DNA of 6,856 bases, from contig JAQSDS010000070.1 of the NCBI GenBank assembly GCA_029946045.1, positions 1 through 6,856 on the forward strand, in the 5' to 3' direction. Positions within the stretch are counted from its first letter, which is position 1; the number at the start of each line of letters is the position of its first letter. The notes under the pieces were generated by a model. It worked only from the letters and a program-made list of their open reading frames with translations. It was not told where the DNA came from and searched no databases. The stretch is from Rhodoferax sp. (GTDB lineage: Bacteria; Pseudomonadota; Gammaproteobacteria; Burkholderiales; Burkholderiaceae_C). Shown here one piece after another: positions 1 to 6,856 of the stretch. Position numbers and translations under genes: made by a program.

Positions 1-1860
1 TTGCTCATCATTCCCTCTTTCGTGCTTCTTGGGATTGATGGTTACACCCGCATGAACGAAAAGGAAGTGCCTGTTGCCCATGTGGGTCGAACCGATATCA
101 CGCAAGCGCAGTGGGACGCAGCGCACCGGGTGGAAGCCGACCGCATGCGGGCAGCCATGCCCAATGTCGACGCCAAATTGCTTGATTCCCCTGAGGCCCG
201 ATATGCCACGCTGGAGCGCCTGGTGCGCGATCGGGTGGTAGCACAGGCTGCCGAAGAGGCCCGCTTTTCTACCAGCGATGCGCGATTAGCCCGCTTTCTG
301 CAGGAAGACCCGACCATCGCATCCATGCGCAAGGCAGACGGCAAGATCGATATGGACCGTTACCGCCAGCTCGCTGCCAGCCAGGGCCAGACGCCTGAAG
401 GCTTTGAGAACAATGTCCGTCTTGATCTTGCGCACCAACAGATTGAAGCGGGTGTCAGCGCCTCTGGCTTTGTCGTGCCGGCGGTGGCCGACGTGGCACT
501 GAATGCCTTTTTCGAACGACGCGAAGTTCAGGTTGCCAATTTTCTGGCCAAAGACTATGCGGCCAAGGTGAGCCCCACCGAGGCGGAACTCGATGCGTTC
601 TATCAAAAGAACCTGAGCCTTTTTCAAGCGCCTGAACAAGCACAGATCGAATATGTGGTGTTAGACCTCGATGCCGTCAAGAGAAACATCCAGATTCCCG
701 AAGCTGAATTGAAGGCTTATTACGAACAAAATGCACTCCGCTTGAGCGGTGTCGAAGAGCGACGGGCCAGCCACATCCTCATCAATTCACCCAAAGACGC
801 CGCCACTGCCGAGCGTCAAAAAGCCAAACTGAAGGCCGAAGAGCTGCTGAAGACGGTGCGCGCCAACCCGTCTGTGTTTGCCGACGTGGCCAAGAAGAAC
901 TCGCAGGACCCAGGTTCTGCGGCCAAGGGCGGCGACCTGGCATTCTTCGCCCGCGGGGCCATGGTCAAACCGTTTGAAGACGCTGCCTTTGCGATGAAAA
1001 AAGGAACGATCAGCGACGTGGTTGAGTCCGACTTTGGTTTTCACATCATCCAGCTCACCGACATCAAGCTACCACTGCAACGTTCCTTTGACGAGCTGAA
1101 GGCCGGCATCGAAGCGGACCTGAAAGGCCAGCAAGCACAGCGCAAATTCGCGGAAACTGCCGAGATTTTTACCAACACGGTCTACGAGCAGTCTGATAGC
1201 CTGAAACCTGTTGCCGACAAACTCAAGCTTGAAATTAAAACAGCCGACAAATTGGCTCGCCAAGCTGTGCCCGGCGTGACCGGCGTGTTGGCCAGCGACA
1301 AGTTCTTGGGTGCCTTGTTTGCTGCCGACACCCTGAGCAACAAGCGCAATACCGAGGCAATTGAGACGGCTGCCAATCAATTGGTGGCGGGCCGTGTGGT
1401 GCTGCATCAGCCAGCCCGGACGCTGCCCTTGGCCGAAGTGAAAGCCCAGGTGCAGGCGCGGGTAGTGGCTGCCCACGCCGCAGAGTTGGCTCAAAAAGAA
1501 GGTGCAGAAAAACTGGCACTTTGGAAAACGGGTACAGCACCCGACAACCTGTCTGCAGCTCAGGTGGTGGCGCGCGATCAGGCGCTCAATTTGCCAGCGC
1601 CGGTGCTGCTGGCTGCCTTGCGCGTTGACACCGCCAAACTGCCCGCTTGGGTTGGGGTGGATCTCGGTCCGCAAGGTTACGCCCTGGTTCGGGTTAATCG
1701 GATCGTTCCGCGTGAAGCTGCGGCTCAAGCCAGTTTGACTCAGAGCCGTGAGCAGTATGCGCAATGGTGGACGGGTGCCGAGTCGCAAGCCTATTACGCC
1801 TTGCTCAAGGAAAAACTCAAAGCTGAAATCCTGGTTCCGAATCCTCTGAAAAAACAGTAA
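1..1860 (+). CDS. ppiD: PpiD-type periplasmic peptidyl-prolyl isomerase/chaperone (SurA-N + parvulin), 5' truncated
   Basis: Inner-membrane-anchored periplasmic folding factor that in its family sits near the Sec translocon and assists newly exported envelope proteins. The frame is open from base 1. The first codon (TTG) is probably an internal Leu, because residues 1-15 ([15 protein letters not shown]) look like the end of the single N-terminal membrane helix of PpiD. About 15-20 residues and the true start are therefore outside the window. Residues ~20-150 match a SurA-N-like helical chaperone domain, and ~254-355 form one parvulin domain with SHIL (His258), GSAAKGGDL (305-313), a VKPFEDAAF segment and FGFHIIQL (His348). 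The remainder (356-619) is the PpiD C-terminal chaperone part, ending in TAA. The visible 619 residues plus the missing start fit the family length of roughly 620-640. Both parvulin histidines are present, which differs from the degenerate E. coli PpiD domain as I remember it. A SurA-like protein is less likely because there is one parvulin domain and a membrane anchor. Confidence 0.92.
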   Translation: MLIIPSFVLLGIDGYTRMNEKEVPVAHVGRTDITQAQWDAAHRVEADRMRAAMPNVDAKLLDSPEARYATLERLVRDRVVAQAAEEARFSTSDARLARFLQEDPTIASMRKADGKIDMDRYRQLAASQGQTPEGFENNVRLDLAHQQIEAGVSASGFVVPAVADVALNAFFERREVQVANFLAKDYAAKVSPTEAELDAFYQKNLSLFQAPEQAQIEYVVLDLDAVKRNIQIPEAELKAYYEQNALRLSGVEERRASHILINSPKDAATAERQKAKLKAEELLKTVRANPSVFADVAKKNSQDPGSAAKGGDLAFFARGAMVKPFEDAAFAMKKGTISDVVESDFGFHIIQLTDIKLPLQRSFDELKAGIEADLKGQQAQRKFAETAEIFTNTVYEQSDSLKPVADKLKLEIKTADKLARQAVPGVTGVLASDKFLGALFAADTLSNKRNTEAIETAANQLVAGRVVLHQPARTLPLAEVKAQVQARVVAAHAAELAQKEGAEKLALWKTGTAPDNLSAAQVVARDQALNLPAPVLLAALRVDTAKLPAWVGVDLGPQGYALVRVNRIVPREAAAQASLTQSREQYAQWWTGAESQAYYALLKEKLKAEILVPNPLKKQ

Positions 1861-1870
1861 GGTGCCAAGC

Positions 1871-1887
1871 GGTTTCAAGCTGAAACC
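1871..1887 (+). other. Perfect short hairpin just after the ppiD stop
   Basis: GGTTTCA (1871-1877) and TGAAACC (1881-1887) form a perfect 7-bp stem with a 3-base AGC loop, 10 bases after the stop codon. No T-run follows (the next bases are CCGGTG), so it is not a convincing intrinsic terminator. It could protect the 3' end of the mRNA or be part of a Rho-dependent end. Its position between ppiD and the tRNA promoter is the main reason to list it. Confidence 0.35.
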
Positions 1888-1923
1888 CCGGTGTTCTTGA
1901 GGCCAGCCTGAAGTTTCATCGGT

Positions 1924-1929
1924 TATAAT
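1924..1929 (+). promoter_or_regulatory. Sigma-70 -10 box (TATAAT) of the tRNA-His gene
   Basis: A perfect TATAAT ends 9 bases before the tRNA 5' end, so transcription starting about 7 bases downstream of the box would begin near 1936, giving almost no leader. A -35 element at ideal spacing is poor (GGCCAG at 1901-1906). TTGAGG at 1897-1902 is better in sequence but leaves a 21-base spacer. The -10 is confident; the -35 is not. Confidence 0.72.
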
Positions 1930-1938
1930 TTTGGCCAC

Positions 1939-2015
1939 GGTGGCTGTAGCTCAGTTGGTAGAGTCCAGGATTGTGATTCCTGTTGTCGTGGGTTCGAGCC
2001 CCATCAGCCACCCCA
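1939..2015 (+). tRNA. tRNA-His (anticodon GTG)
   Basis: Full cloverleaf. The acceptor stem is eight pairs, including the extra G-1 (1939) against C73 (2012) that identifies tRNA-His. D stem GCTC/GAGT (1949-1952 / 1961-1964) has a G10-U25 wobble. Anticodon stem CAGGA/TCCTG (1966-1970 / 1978-1982) encloses the loop TTGTGAT, with anticodon GTG at 1973-1975. T stem GTGGG/CCCAT (1988-1992 / 2000-2004) encloses TTCGAGC. The 3' CCA is encoded (2013-2015). The sequence is very close to E. coli tRNA-His. It reads His codons CAC/CAU. It appears to be a single-gene unit with its own promoter and terminator. Confidence 0.98.
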
Positions 2016-2030
2016 AGTAAGTTATTGATT

Positions 2031-2061
2031 TCAGGGCGCTTTATGCGCCCTGAGTCGTTTT
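2031..2061 (+). terminator. Rho-independent terminator after tRNA-His
   Basis: TCAGGGCGC (2031-2039) pairs perfectly with GCGCCCTGA (2045-2053), giving a 9-bp GC-rich stem with a TTTAT loop. A short imperfect T-tract follows (GTCGTTTT, T-run 2058-2061). It lies 16 bases after the tRNA CCA, as expected for the end of a single tRNA transcript. The weak T-tract is the only reservation. Confidence 0.75.
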
Positions 2062-2193
2062 CAGGGCCAGTTCTAGGCCAAAAGCGTTTTCCCGATCTTG
2101 CATTGCAAGGTCATTTTGGGTGCCATCAGGCCACCACGGGTTGCGGTTTCAGCCCAATCGTCGCTTCCCCCGGAAAATTTGCAAGCTACATCC

Positions 2194-3906
2194 ATGTTCA
2201 TACCCAGAGTCAAGCCGCTACAGAACCTTGCCAAACACATTCAGATCGCACTTGTTTTTCTGATGTTACTGGCTTTGGTGTGGGTTTTGCTGCTCAAAGA
2301 CCTGAACGAGATGATTGAATTAGACAAGCAAGCTGAACAGCAGCAAATTGAAAACGTCGCTGACATCGGTGCCAAGGCCCTTCAGGTCGCCATTCAATCG
2401 CTCGACTTGATGCTGATCGACTTACGCGACCATTGGCACAGTGAACCAGGCCAGTTTGCCAAGGTCGTCCGGCAGAAGCAGACCCATGCGAATGTCGATT
2501 TCGAATTTGACATCAACGTCATCAGTGCTGATGGGCATCTTCTTTTTTCAACCCTGGATCCAGCGGCCGTTGGCTTGGACCTGAGCGATCGACCCCACTT
2601 CAAGGCCTTGCGCGATGGCGGCCAGGACCAACTTTTGCTCAGTCCTCCCCAAAAGGCCAAGACGCTTGACCGCGTGATGGTCAATTTTTCGCGGCTGCTA
2701 CGCACGTCAACGGGTCAGTTCGACGGCGTGGTCATTCTTTCAGTCAAGCCAGACTATTTGACAAACCTTTACGACACCCTCAAATTGGGCCAAGACGGCC
2801 TCATGGCCGTGGTCCGTGATGACGGTGTGGTGCTGATGCGCTTGCCGGCCATCGCCAGTGACAACGCATTCACACTCACTGTGCCATCGAGCTCTGCTTC
2901 GCAAGCCGACAGTTTTTCTGTGCGACGCTCGTCACTGGATCACATCGAACGCAGGGTGGCTCAGCGCAAAGCTGCGGGTTATCCGGTGAAGCTGCTGGTG
3001 GGGCGTCCCACCATTATTTTTGAGCGGATTGCGCAAGCGCATCGCATGCGTTATTTCATCAGTGGCGGATTAATATCTGCGCTGCTGCTGCTGCTGCTGG
3101 TCTTGGTATGGCTTGTCCGACATGAATTGCTTCGCGCGCGCGATTGGCATGAACGTGCCGAGGAGCTGGATAAATTGACCAAGGCCCAAAACGAACTTGC
3201 GGCATCCCAGACAGAATTACGCCAACTCGCCGATCACCAGTGGAGTGAGCAAGAGCTTGAACACAAACGCATCGCGCGCGAAATTCATGACGAACTCGGA
3301 CAGCGCCTGACCGTTCTGCGGATGGATGTCGCCCTGTTGCCCCGCACGGTGCAAGACGATCCGGCGGGTTTGCTGGTGGGTCAGGTCAAGGCGCTCAAAA
3401 GCAGCATTGATGACATTCTGCTCATTGTGCGTGACGTGGTCGGCAAGTTGCGCCCCAGCGCGCTTGACATCGGACTGGCGGCAGCAACCGAGAGCTTGTT
3501 GCTGGCGTTCCAGACCAGTATGGGAATTCCCTGCGAAATAGCTAACAACCTGCCACCCGACCTGGTCATTGACGATCGGCGCGTCACTGTCATCTATCGC
3601 ATCCTGCAGGAATCGCTGACCAATGTGGCACGTCATGCCCAAGCCAGCCGCATTCAGGTGATGCTGGCGATGCGCGATCAACGCCTGTTGCTGCTCAAAG
3701 TTACGGACGATGGTCGGGGTTATGATCCATCGGCCGAGCGCCCAAGCATGACGTTTGGCTTGTCCGGCATGCGCGAGCGCGCGGCCAGCCTTGGCGGCGC
3801 CTTGAACATCAGCAGCAGCCCGGGAATAGGTACCACGGTAGAAGTGATCATTCCCATGAGCGCTCCCACACCTGGCCGACCGCCTGCCCTTGACGACACA
3901 CCCTGA
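2194..3906 (+). CDS. Membrane sensor histidine kinase, NarX/HisKA_3 class, with Cache-like periplasmic sensor
   Basis: Sensor half of a two-component system, 570 residues from ATG 2194. TM1 is ~12-35. A periplasmic region of ~40-285 looks like a double Cache/PDC sensor (for example the SDRPHFKALRDG stretch). TM2 is ~287-309 (contains LLLLLL), followed by a charged coiled-coil linker at ~310-355. The H-box is KRIAREIHDELGQ with phosphoacceptor His365. The HATPase_c domain has an N-box around Asn477 (ILQESLTNVARHA), a DDGRGYDP box (505-512), FGLSGMRERA (521-530) and a final GIGTTVEV. This arrangement is typical of kinases that phosphorylate NarL-type regulators, and one follows directly. The open frame runs upstream to a TTG at 2098, but the extra 32 residues look non-coding and would precede TM1, so ATG 2194 is preferred. 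No good Shine-Dalgarno is visible at either start. The ligand is unknown. Confidence 0.92.
   Translation: MFIPRVKPLQNLAKHIQIALVFLMLLALVWVLLLKDLNEMIELDKQAEQQQIENVADIGAKALQVAIQSLDLMLIDLRDHWHSEPGQFAKVVRQKQTHANVDFEFDINVISADGHLLFSTLDPAAVGLDLSDRPHFKALRDGGQDQLLLSPPQKAKTLDRVMVNFSRLLRTSTGQFDGVVILSVKPDYLTNLYDTLKLGQDGLMAVVRDDGVVLMRLPAIASDNAFTLTVPSSSASQADSFSVRRSSLDHIERRVAQRKAAGYPVKLLVGRPTIIFERIAQAHRMRYFISGGLISALLLLLLVLVWLVRHELLRARDWHERAEELDKLTKAQNELAASQTELRQLADHQWSEQELEHKRIAREIHDELGQRLTVLRMDVALLPRTVQDDPAGLLVGQVKALKSSIDDILLIVRDVVGKLRPSALDIGLAAATESLLLAFQTSMGIPCEIANNLPPDLVIDDRRVTVIYRILQESLTNVARHAQASRIQVMLAMRDQRLLLLKVTDDGRGYDPSAERPSMTFGLSGMRERAASLGGALNISSSPGIGTTVEVIIPMSAPTPGRPPALDDTP
3082..3099 (+). repeat. 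(CTG)6 trinucleotide run inside the kinase TM2 codons
   Basis: Six consecutive CTG codons encode six leucines in the second membrane helix of the histidine kinase. Slippage by whole units would lengthen or shorten the helix without breaking the frame. It may simply reflect Leu codon preference in a GC-rich genome. Confidence 0.85.
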
Positions 3907-3916
3907 CGCCTTGATC

Positions 3917-4558
3917 ATGAAACTGTTTTCTGCGCGGCCCATTCCTGACCCGATCGAGGTCTTGCTTGCTGACGACCACGCCATGGTTCGCAATGGCCTG
4001 CAGCGCATCATTGATGGCGAGCAAGGCATGCACGTTGCCGGCCAGGCGGCCGATGGTGCCGGTGTGCTGGCGCTGCTTGAGCGAACGGCTTGTCATGTGC
4101 TGCTGCTCGATGTCACCATGCCTGCGCCCAATGGGCCGGAACTGGTTAGCTTGATCCGTTCGCGCTGGCCAGATTTGCCCATTCTGATGGTCAGCATGCA
4201 CAACGAGCCCACCATCGTCCGCGCCACAATGGCGGCTGGTGCCAATGGCTACATCACCAAGGACAGCGAGCCTGAAGAATTGTTGCACGCCATTTACATG
4301 GTGGTCGAGGGGCAGCGCTATGTTGACCAAATGCTGATCGAGTCGCTCATTTCAGTTGCAACGCCCCGAAGCCGCGAACTGCTTTCGCCGCGGGAGCGCG
4401 AAGTTATGCGGCGTTTGGCCACCGGCCAAAGCAATGGTGAAATCGCCCAGGCCCTGTTCCTGAGCGAAAAGACCGTCAGTACCCACAAGGTCAACCTCAT
4501 GACCAAACTCGGTCTGCACAGCATGGCTGAACTCATCCGCTTCGTTGACCAGAATTGA
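3917..4558 (+). CDS. Response regulator, NarL/LuxR family
   Basis: Cytoplasmic DNA-binding partner of the kinase upstream, 213 residues from ATG 3917, which is the usual NarL-family length. The receiver domain (~13-130) has the acidic pair Asp19/Asp20, phosphoacceptor Asp65 in LLLDVTMP, Ser93 at the switch position and Lys115 in YITKDS. The C-terminal LuxR-type helix-turn-helix (~153-213) carries LSPREREVMRRLATGQSNGE and a recognition helix around SEKTVSTHKVNLMTKLG. The gene starts 10 bases after the kinase stop, so the two are surely co-transcribed. An in-frame TTG at 3890 would overlap the kinase by 17 bases and add nine unremarkable residues; neither start has a clear Shine-Dalgarno, so ATG is chosen. 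Phosphorylation by the kinase at Asp65 should switch DNA binding. Target genes cannot be told from this window. Confidence 0.93.
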   Translation: MKLFSARPIPDPIEVLLADDHAMVRNGLQRIIDGEQGMHVAGQAADGAGVLALLERTACHVLLLDVTMPAPNGPELVSLIRSRWPDLPILMVSMHNEPTIVRATMAAGANGYITKDSEPEELLHAIYMVVEGQRYVDQMLIESLISVATPRSRELLSPREREVMRRLATGQSNGEIAQALFLSEKTVSTHKVNLMTKLGLHSMAELIRFVDQN

Positions 4559-4612
4559 GTCTCCAACGCAATCGTGGTTCAGTGTCGGTGCAACTTTTCT
4601 GGTAACCAAACC

Positions 4613-4631
4613 TTGATCAGCGACTGGTCAA
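4613..4631. other. Weak hairpin in the convergent intergenic spacer
   Basis: TTGATCAG (4613-4620) pairs with CTGGTCAA (4624-4631) across a CGA loop, with one T-G wobble. It lies between the regulator stop (4558) and the stop of the opposite-strand barrel gene (4660), where a bidirectional terminator would be expected. Neither strand shows a proper T-run after the stem, so the call is tentative. Nothing else stands out in the 99-base spacer. Confidence 0.3.
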
Positions 4632-4657
4632 CCCAGGCGTGAACGTGATGTGCAGCG

Positions 4658-6856
4658 CTACCTCTTCGTCACCACAAAATCCACCCCATTCACAAAGTCG
4701 CCATCGGCTGGTACGGTGAGGGTGCGGTCGCTATCGGCACGCATTTTCAGGCTGTCGAGCTGCTCTGGGGAAATGCGGGCGGTGTAGTTGCCCGGGCGCA
4801 CCGCCTGGATGATGTAGTAACCGTCTGAACTGCTGCGGGCTGACACGGCCACATTCCCTGCGGCGTCCACCAGTTCTACCAGCGCATTGCCGATGCCCCG
4901 TTTCTTGCCCGTGCCGTCCACATAGACTGTGCCATCGACCTCACCGGTCATCACCACCGGGAAATCACTCGACTGCACCTTGCCCGGGCGGGGCAGTACC
5001 CGCATGCCTGGGGTTGTTGATGTCCACGACGGGTCTTCCAGCGAACCGGGGTCGAGCGAGATGTCGGTGTATTGGTAGGGCGTCAACCGGCTCAGGTAGG
5101 CCAGGCCCTTGGCGTCGGTCTTGACGGGCGAGCGGCTGCCGTTGTTCAGGATGAAACCGGCGTTCTCTACATACTTCTCACCCGGGTCGTACCTGCCGTT
5201 GCCGTTGGTATCCAGGAAGGAGCGGGCCGAAATGGCTCCGGCACCGGCCATCGGCTGCCAATCAAGCTTCCAGCTGCCGGTTTGCGGGTCGCGGCCCAGG
5301 GCCACAAACAGTTGCACCCCAATGGACGTGGCACCGGTTGAATCGTGGCTGGCACTCAAGCTCAGGCCATACGACCCAAAATTGCGGGTCACACCACCCG
5401 ACAAGGTGGTTGGCCCGTCGGTGACATGCAACACCGAGGCATTGACTCGCAAATCCTCGCTGAACTGCTTGTCTGCGCTGATGGCCACACTGGCCAATTT
5501 ACGGTCCGGCTTGATGTTGTAGGCAAGCTGGCTGCTCAGGCCAATACCGGCCACACGGCGGCTGATTTGCAGCACCGTGCTCTGGGTCGTGTTGCCGGCA
5601 CTGTCTGCCGTGTAACTCAGCGAATTGGTCAGGCTGGTGCCGTACACATTGGCCGACACCCGAGCGGATGCGGTGACGTTCTTCAGCCCCGACTGGTAGG
5701 TGTTCTGCGAGTAATCAAAGCCAATGGGCAGGCTGACCTTGTCGTACAGCGGCACACTGCCGCTCAGGCGCAACAGGTCACGGCTGTGAATGGGGTCACT
5801 GGAGGTGGGAAAAAAGCTGCTGACGAAGTTATCTGACAGCTGGGTATGCGTCAGGCTGGTAGAAAACTTGCCAATCTTGGTGCGCACGCCCAGCTCGTAC
5901 AGCGACGAACTGTCGGGGCCAGCCACATAGTCGGCGTTCACCAGCATGTCAAGCAGCGAGGCCCGCAAGCCCACATTGGTGTAACTGCGGGCGGGCTCGT
6001 TTTGCAGCGTGCGCTCGGGCAAGGACACCAAACCACCGGTGGCTGACAGCTTGTCGCTCAGCCCCAGGTCAAACTGCATGATGGACTGGGTGCCACCGGC
6101 CTCCAGCTGCTGACCGGCTGCGGTGTAGAAAAACTCACCCGGCTTGGCCATGGTCTGGTCGAGCAGCACCACCTGGCGTTCCACCCGGGCCTGACCCAGT
6201 GGGCCGTTAAACACCAGCCGGAACTCGTTCTCGCCATACACCAGCGGCAGGTCCGGAAAAATATACAAGCCGTCGGGTCGGGACTGCTGGAACGCAATCA
6301 AGGCATCGTTGAAATACAGCGTCACGTCCCAGCCCGGTGGCAGGTCACCCCGCAGGGTTTGCAAGCCAAAGCTCGAACCCTGGCTAAGCGGGCGGTTGCT
6401 GATGACCACGCCATTGCCCACGCCACCCCCGCTCACCACGTTGTTCAGCGCAGGGGCAGACACATTGCCCAGTTTGATGGAGCGGGCGCGCAGCGGCCCC
6501 AGCAGCACCGGGTCGGGGTCGTTGCGGGCCAGCGTGATGCGCGCTTCGGGGCTGGGTTTGGCACTGCTGCTGGAAACATAGATGGCACTTTCCATCCCGG
6601 CCAGGTCACCGGTGATGAACGCCGAGTACCCCCAGTTGGTGGAACTTTGGCCCTTACCCAATTGCGTGGTGGTGCCAAAGGTCTGGTCGACAAAGGGCAC
6701 ACTGAGCAGTTGGTACGGGTTGGCCAGAATCGGCAGGCCCAGGTCGGTGGCGGTGGCACCCCGTTTGCCCAGGCGGCGGGCGGCGGCTTCACGCTCCAGC
6801 CGGGCCTGAATGGGCAGCTTTTCACGGGGCAGCACATTGAGCACCAGCGTGTTCAA
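4658..6856 (-). CDS. Usher-like outer-membrane beta-barrel protein with C-terminal SdrD-B-like and carboxypeptidase-regulatory-like domains, 5' truncated
   Basis: The frame is open to the right edge, so 732 C-terminal residues are visible and the start and any signal peptide are missing; residue numbers count from the edge. The N-terminal part has a GDLAGMESAIYVSSSS segment, then a conserved-looking block LRGDLPPGWDVTLYFNDALI (170-189) and a PDLPLVYGENEFRLVFNGPLGQ stretch. These resemble the plug/middle part of fimbrial ushers (VPPGPF...DLP). Residues ~240-520 are a long run of short alternating polar/hydrophobic strands separated by Gly/Ser/Asn turns, typical of an outer-membrane barrel. Then comes FLDTNGNGRYDPGE (547-560), an SdrD-B/EF-hand-like calcium motif (Asp549, Asn551, Asn553, Asp557, Glu560). 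The last domain (636-732) is transthyretin-like (VDGTVYVDG ... SSSDGYYIIQAVRPGNYTARI). The stop is TAG. A role in export or display of a surface polymer is inferred from the usher resemblance only. It is convergent with the two-component operon. It could instead be a stand-alone surface protein. Confidence 0.72.
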   Translation of the reverse strand: MNTLVLNVLPREKLPIQARLEREAAARRLGKRGATATDLGLPILANPYQLLSVPFVDQTFGTTTQLGKGQSSTNWGYSAFITGDLAGMESAIYVSSSSAKPSPEARITLARNDPDPVLLGPLRARSIKLGNVSAPALNNVVSGGGVGNGVVISNRPLSQGSSFGLQTLRGDLPPGWDVTLYFNDALIAFQQSRPDGLYIFPDLPLVYGENEFRLVFNGPLGQARVERQVVLLDQTMAKPGEFFYTAAGQQLEAGGTQSIMQFDLGLSDKLSATGGLVSLPERTLQNEPARSYTNVGLRASLLDMLVNADYVAGPDSSSLYELGVRTKIGKFSTSLTHTQLSDNFVSSFFPTSSDPIHSRDLLRLSGSVPLYDKVSLPIGFDYSQNTYQSGLKNVTASARVSANVYGTSLTNSLSYTADSAGNTTQSTVLQISRRVAGIGLSSQLAYNIKPDRKLASVAISADKQFSEDLRVNASVLHVTDGPTTLSGGVTRNFGSYGLSLSASHDSTGATSIGVQLFVALGRDPQTGSWKLDWQPMAGAGAISARSFLDTNGNGRYDPGEKYVENAGFILNNGSRSPVKTDAKGLAYLSRLTPYQYTDISLDPGSLEDPSWTSTTPGMRVLPRPGKVQSSDFPVVMTGEVDGTVYVDGTGKKRGIGNALVELVDAAGNVAVSARSSSDGYYIIQAVRPGNYTARISPEQLDSLKMRADSDRTLTVPADGDFVNGVDFVVTKR

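Noticed and set aside
1069..1938. Long open frame (289 codons) on the minus strand, antisense to ppiD
   Set aside because: It is the shadow of a real gene: ppiD has clear domains on the other strand, and the antisense product shows no recognisable domain. It also runs into the tRNA promoter.
1939..2015. tRNA-His as an integration site for a mobile element
   Set aside because: No integrase gene follows, no duplicate of the tRNA 3' end was noticed downstream, and the neighbouring genes look like normal chromosome.
2029..2067. Direct repeat TTTCAGGGC at 2029-2037 and 2059-2067
   Set aside because: It is only 9 bases, one copy is part of the terminator stem, and there is no third copy or regulator context; probably chance.
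2098..2193. 32-residue N-terminal extension of the histidine kinase from TTG 2098
   Set aside because: The residues look like translated non-coding sequence, and the kinase from ATG 2194 already has a normal N-terminal membrane helix.
3217..4029. 270-codon minus-strand frame across the kinase/regulator junction
   Set aside because: It overlaps two well-supported genes with conserved catalytic motifs; the antisense product shows no domain.
5345..5836. 163-codon plus-strand frame inside the barrel gene
   Set aside because: It is a shadow of the minus-strand gene, rich in Gly/Gln/Val with no recognisable motif.

Overview
The window looks like chromosomal DNA of a Gram-negative betaproteobacterium, most likely Burkholderiales and perhaps Comamonadaceae. 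This is inferred from the moderately high GC, the style of the PpiD-like protein, the close match of the tRNA-His to proteobacterial versions, and an outer-membrane-type barrel protein. No species can be named from the sequence alone. There are three protein-coding blocks and one tRNA gene, and no transposase, integrase, phage gene or CRISPR array.

Layout. Bases 1-1860 (+) hold most of a PpiD-type periplasmic chaperone with a parvulin domain, missing its first residues at the window edge. Bases 1939-2015 (+) encode tRNA-His (GTG) with an encoded CCA, a TATAAT box just upstream and a hairpin terminator just downstream. Bases 2194-3906 (+) encode a membrane sensor histidine kinase of the NarX/HisKA_3 class. 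It is followed 10 bases later by a NarL/LuxR-type response regulator (3917-4558, +), and the two form a two-gene operon. A short convergent spacer with a weak hairpin follows. Bases 4658-6856 (-) hold the last 732 codons of a large usher-like outer-membrane beta-barrel protein. It ends in an SdrD-B-like calcium-motif domain and a carboxypeptidase-regulatory-like (transthyretin-like) domain, and its N-terminus lies beyond the right edge.

How the parts relate. PpiD helps newly exported proteins fold as they leave the Sec translocon, and outer-membrane barrels such as the protein at the right end are typical traffic through that pathway; this is a general link, not evidence of co-regulation. The kinase senses something through a periplasmic Cache-like domain and should phosphorylate its neighbour at Asp65, which would then bind DNA through its C-terminal helix-turn-helix. 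The target genes are not visible. The barrel gene is convergent with the kinase/regulator pair, so it is not in their operon.

The least ordinary item is the barrel protein, which combines usher-like features with C-terminal Ig-like and prealbumin-like domains. The rest is ordinary housekeeping or regulatory content.
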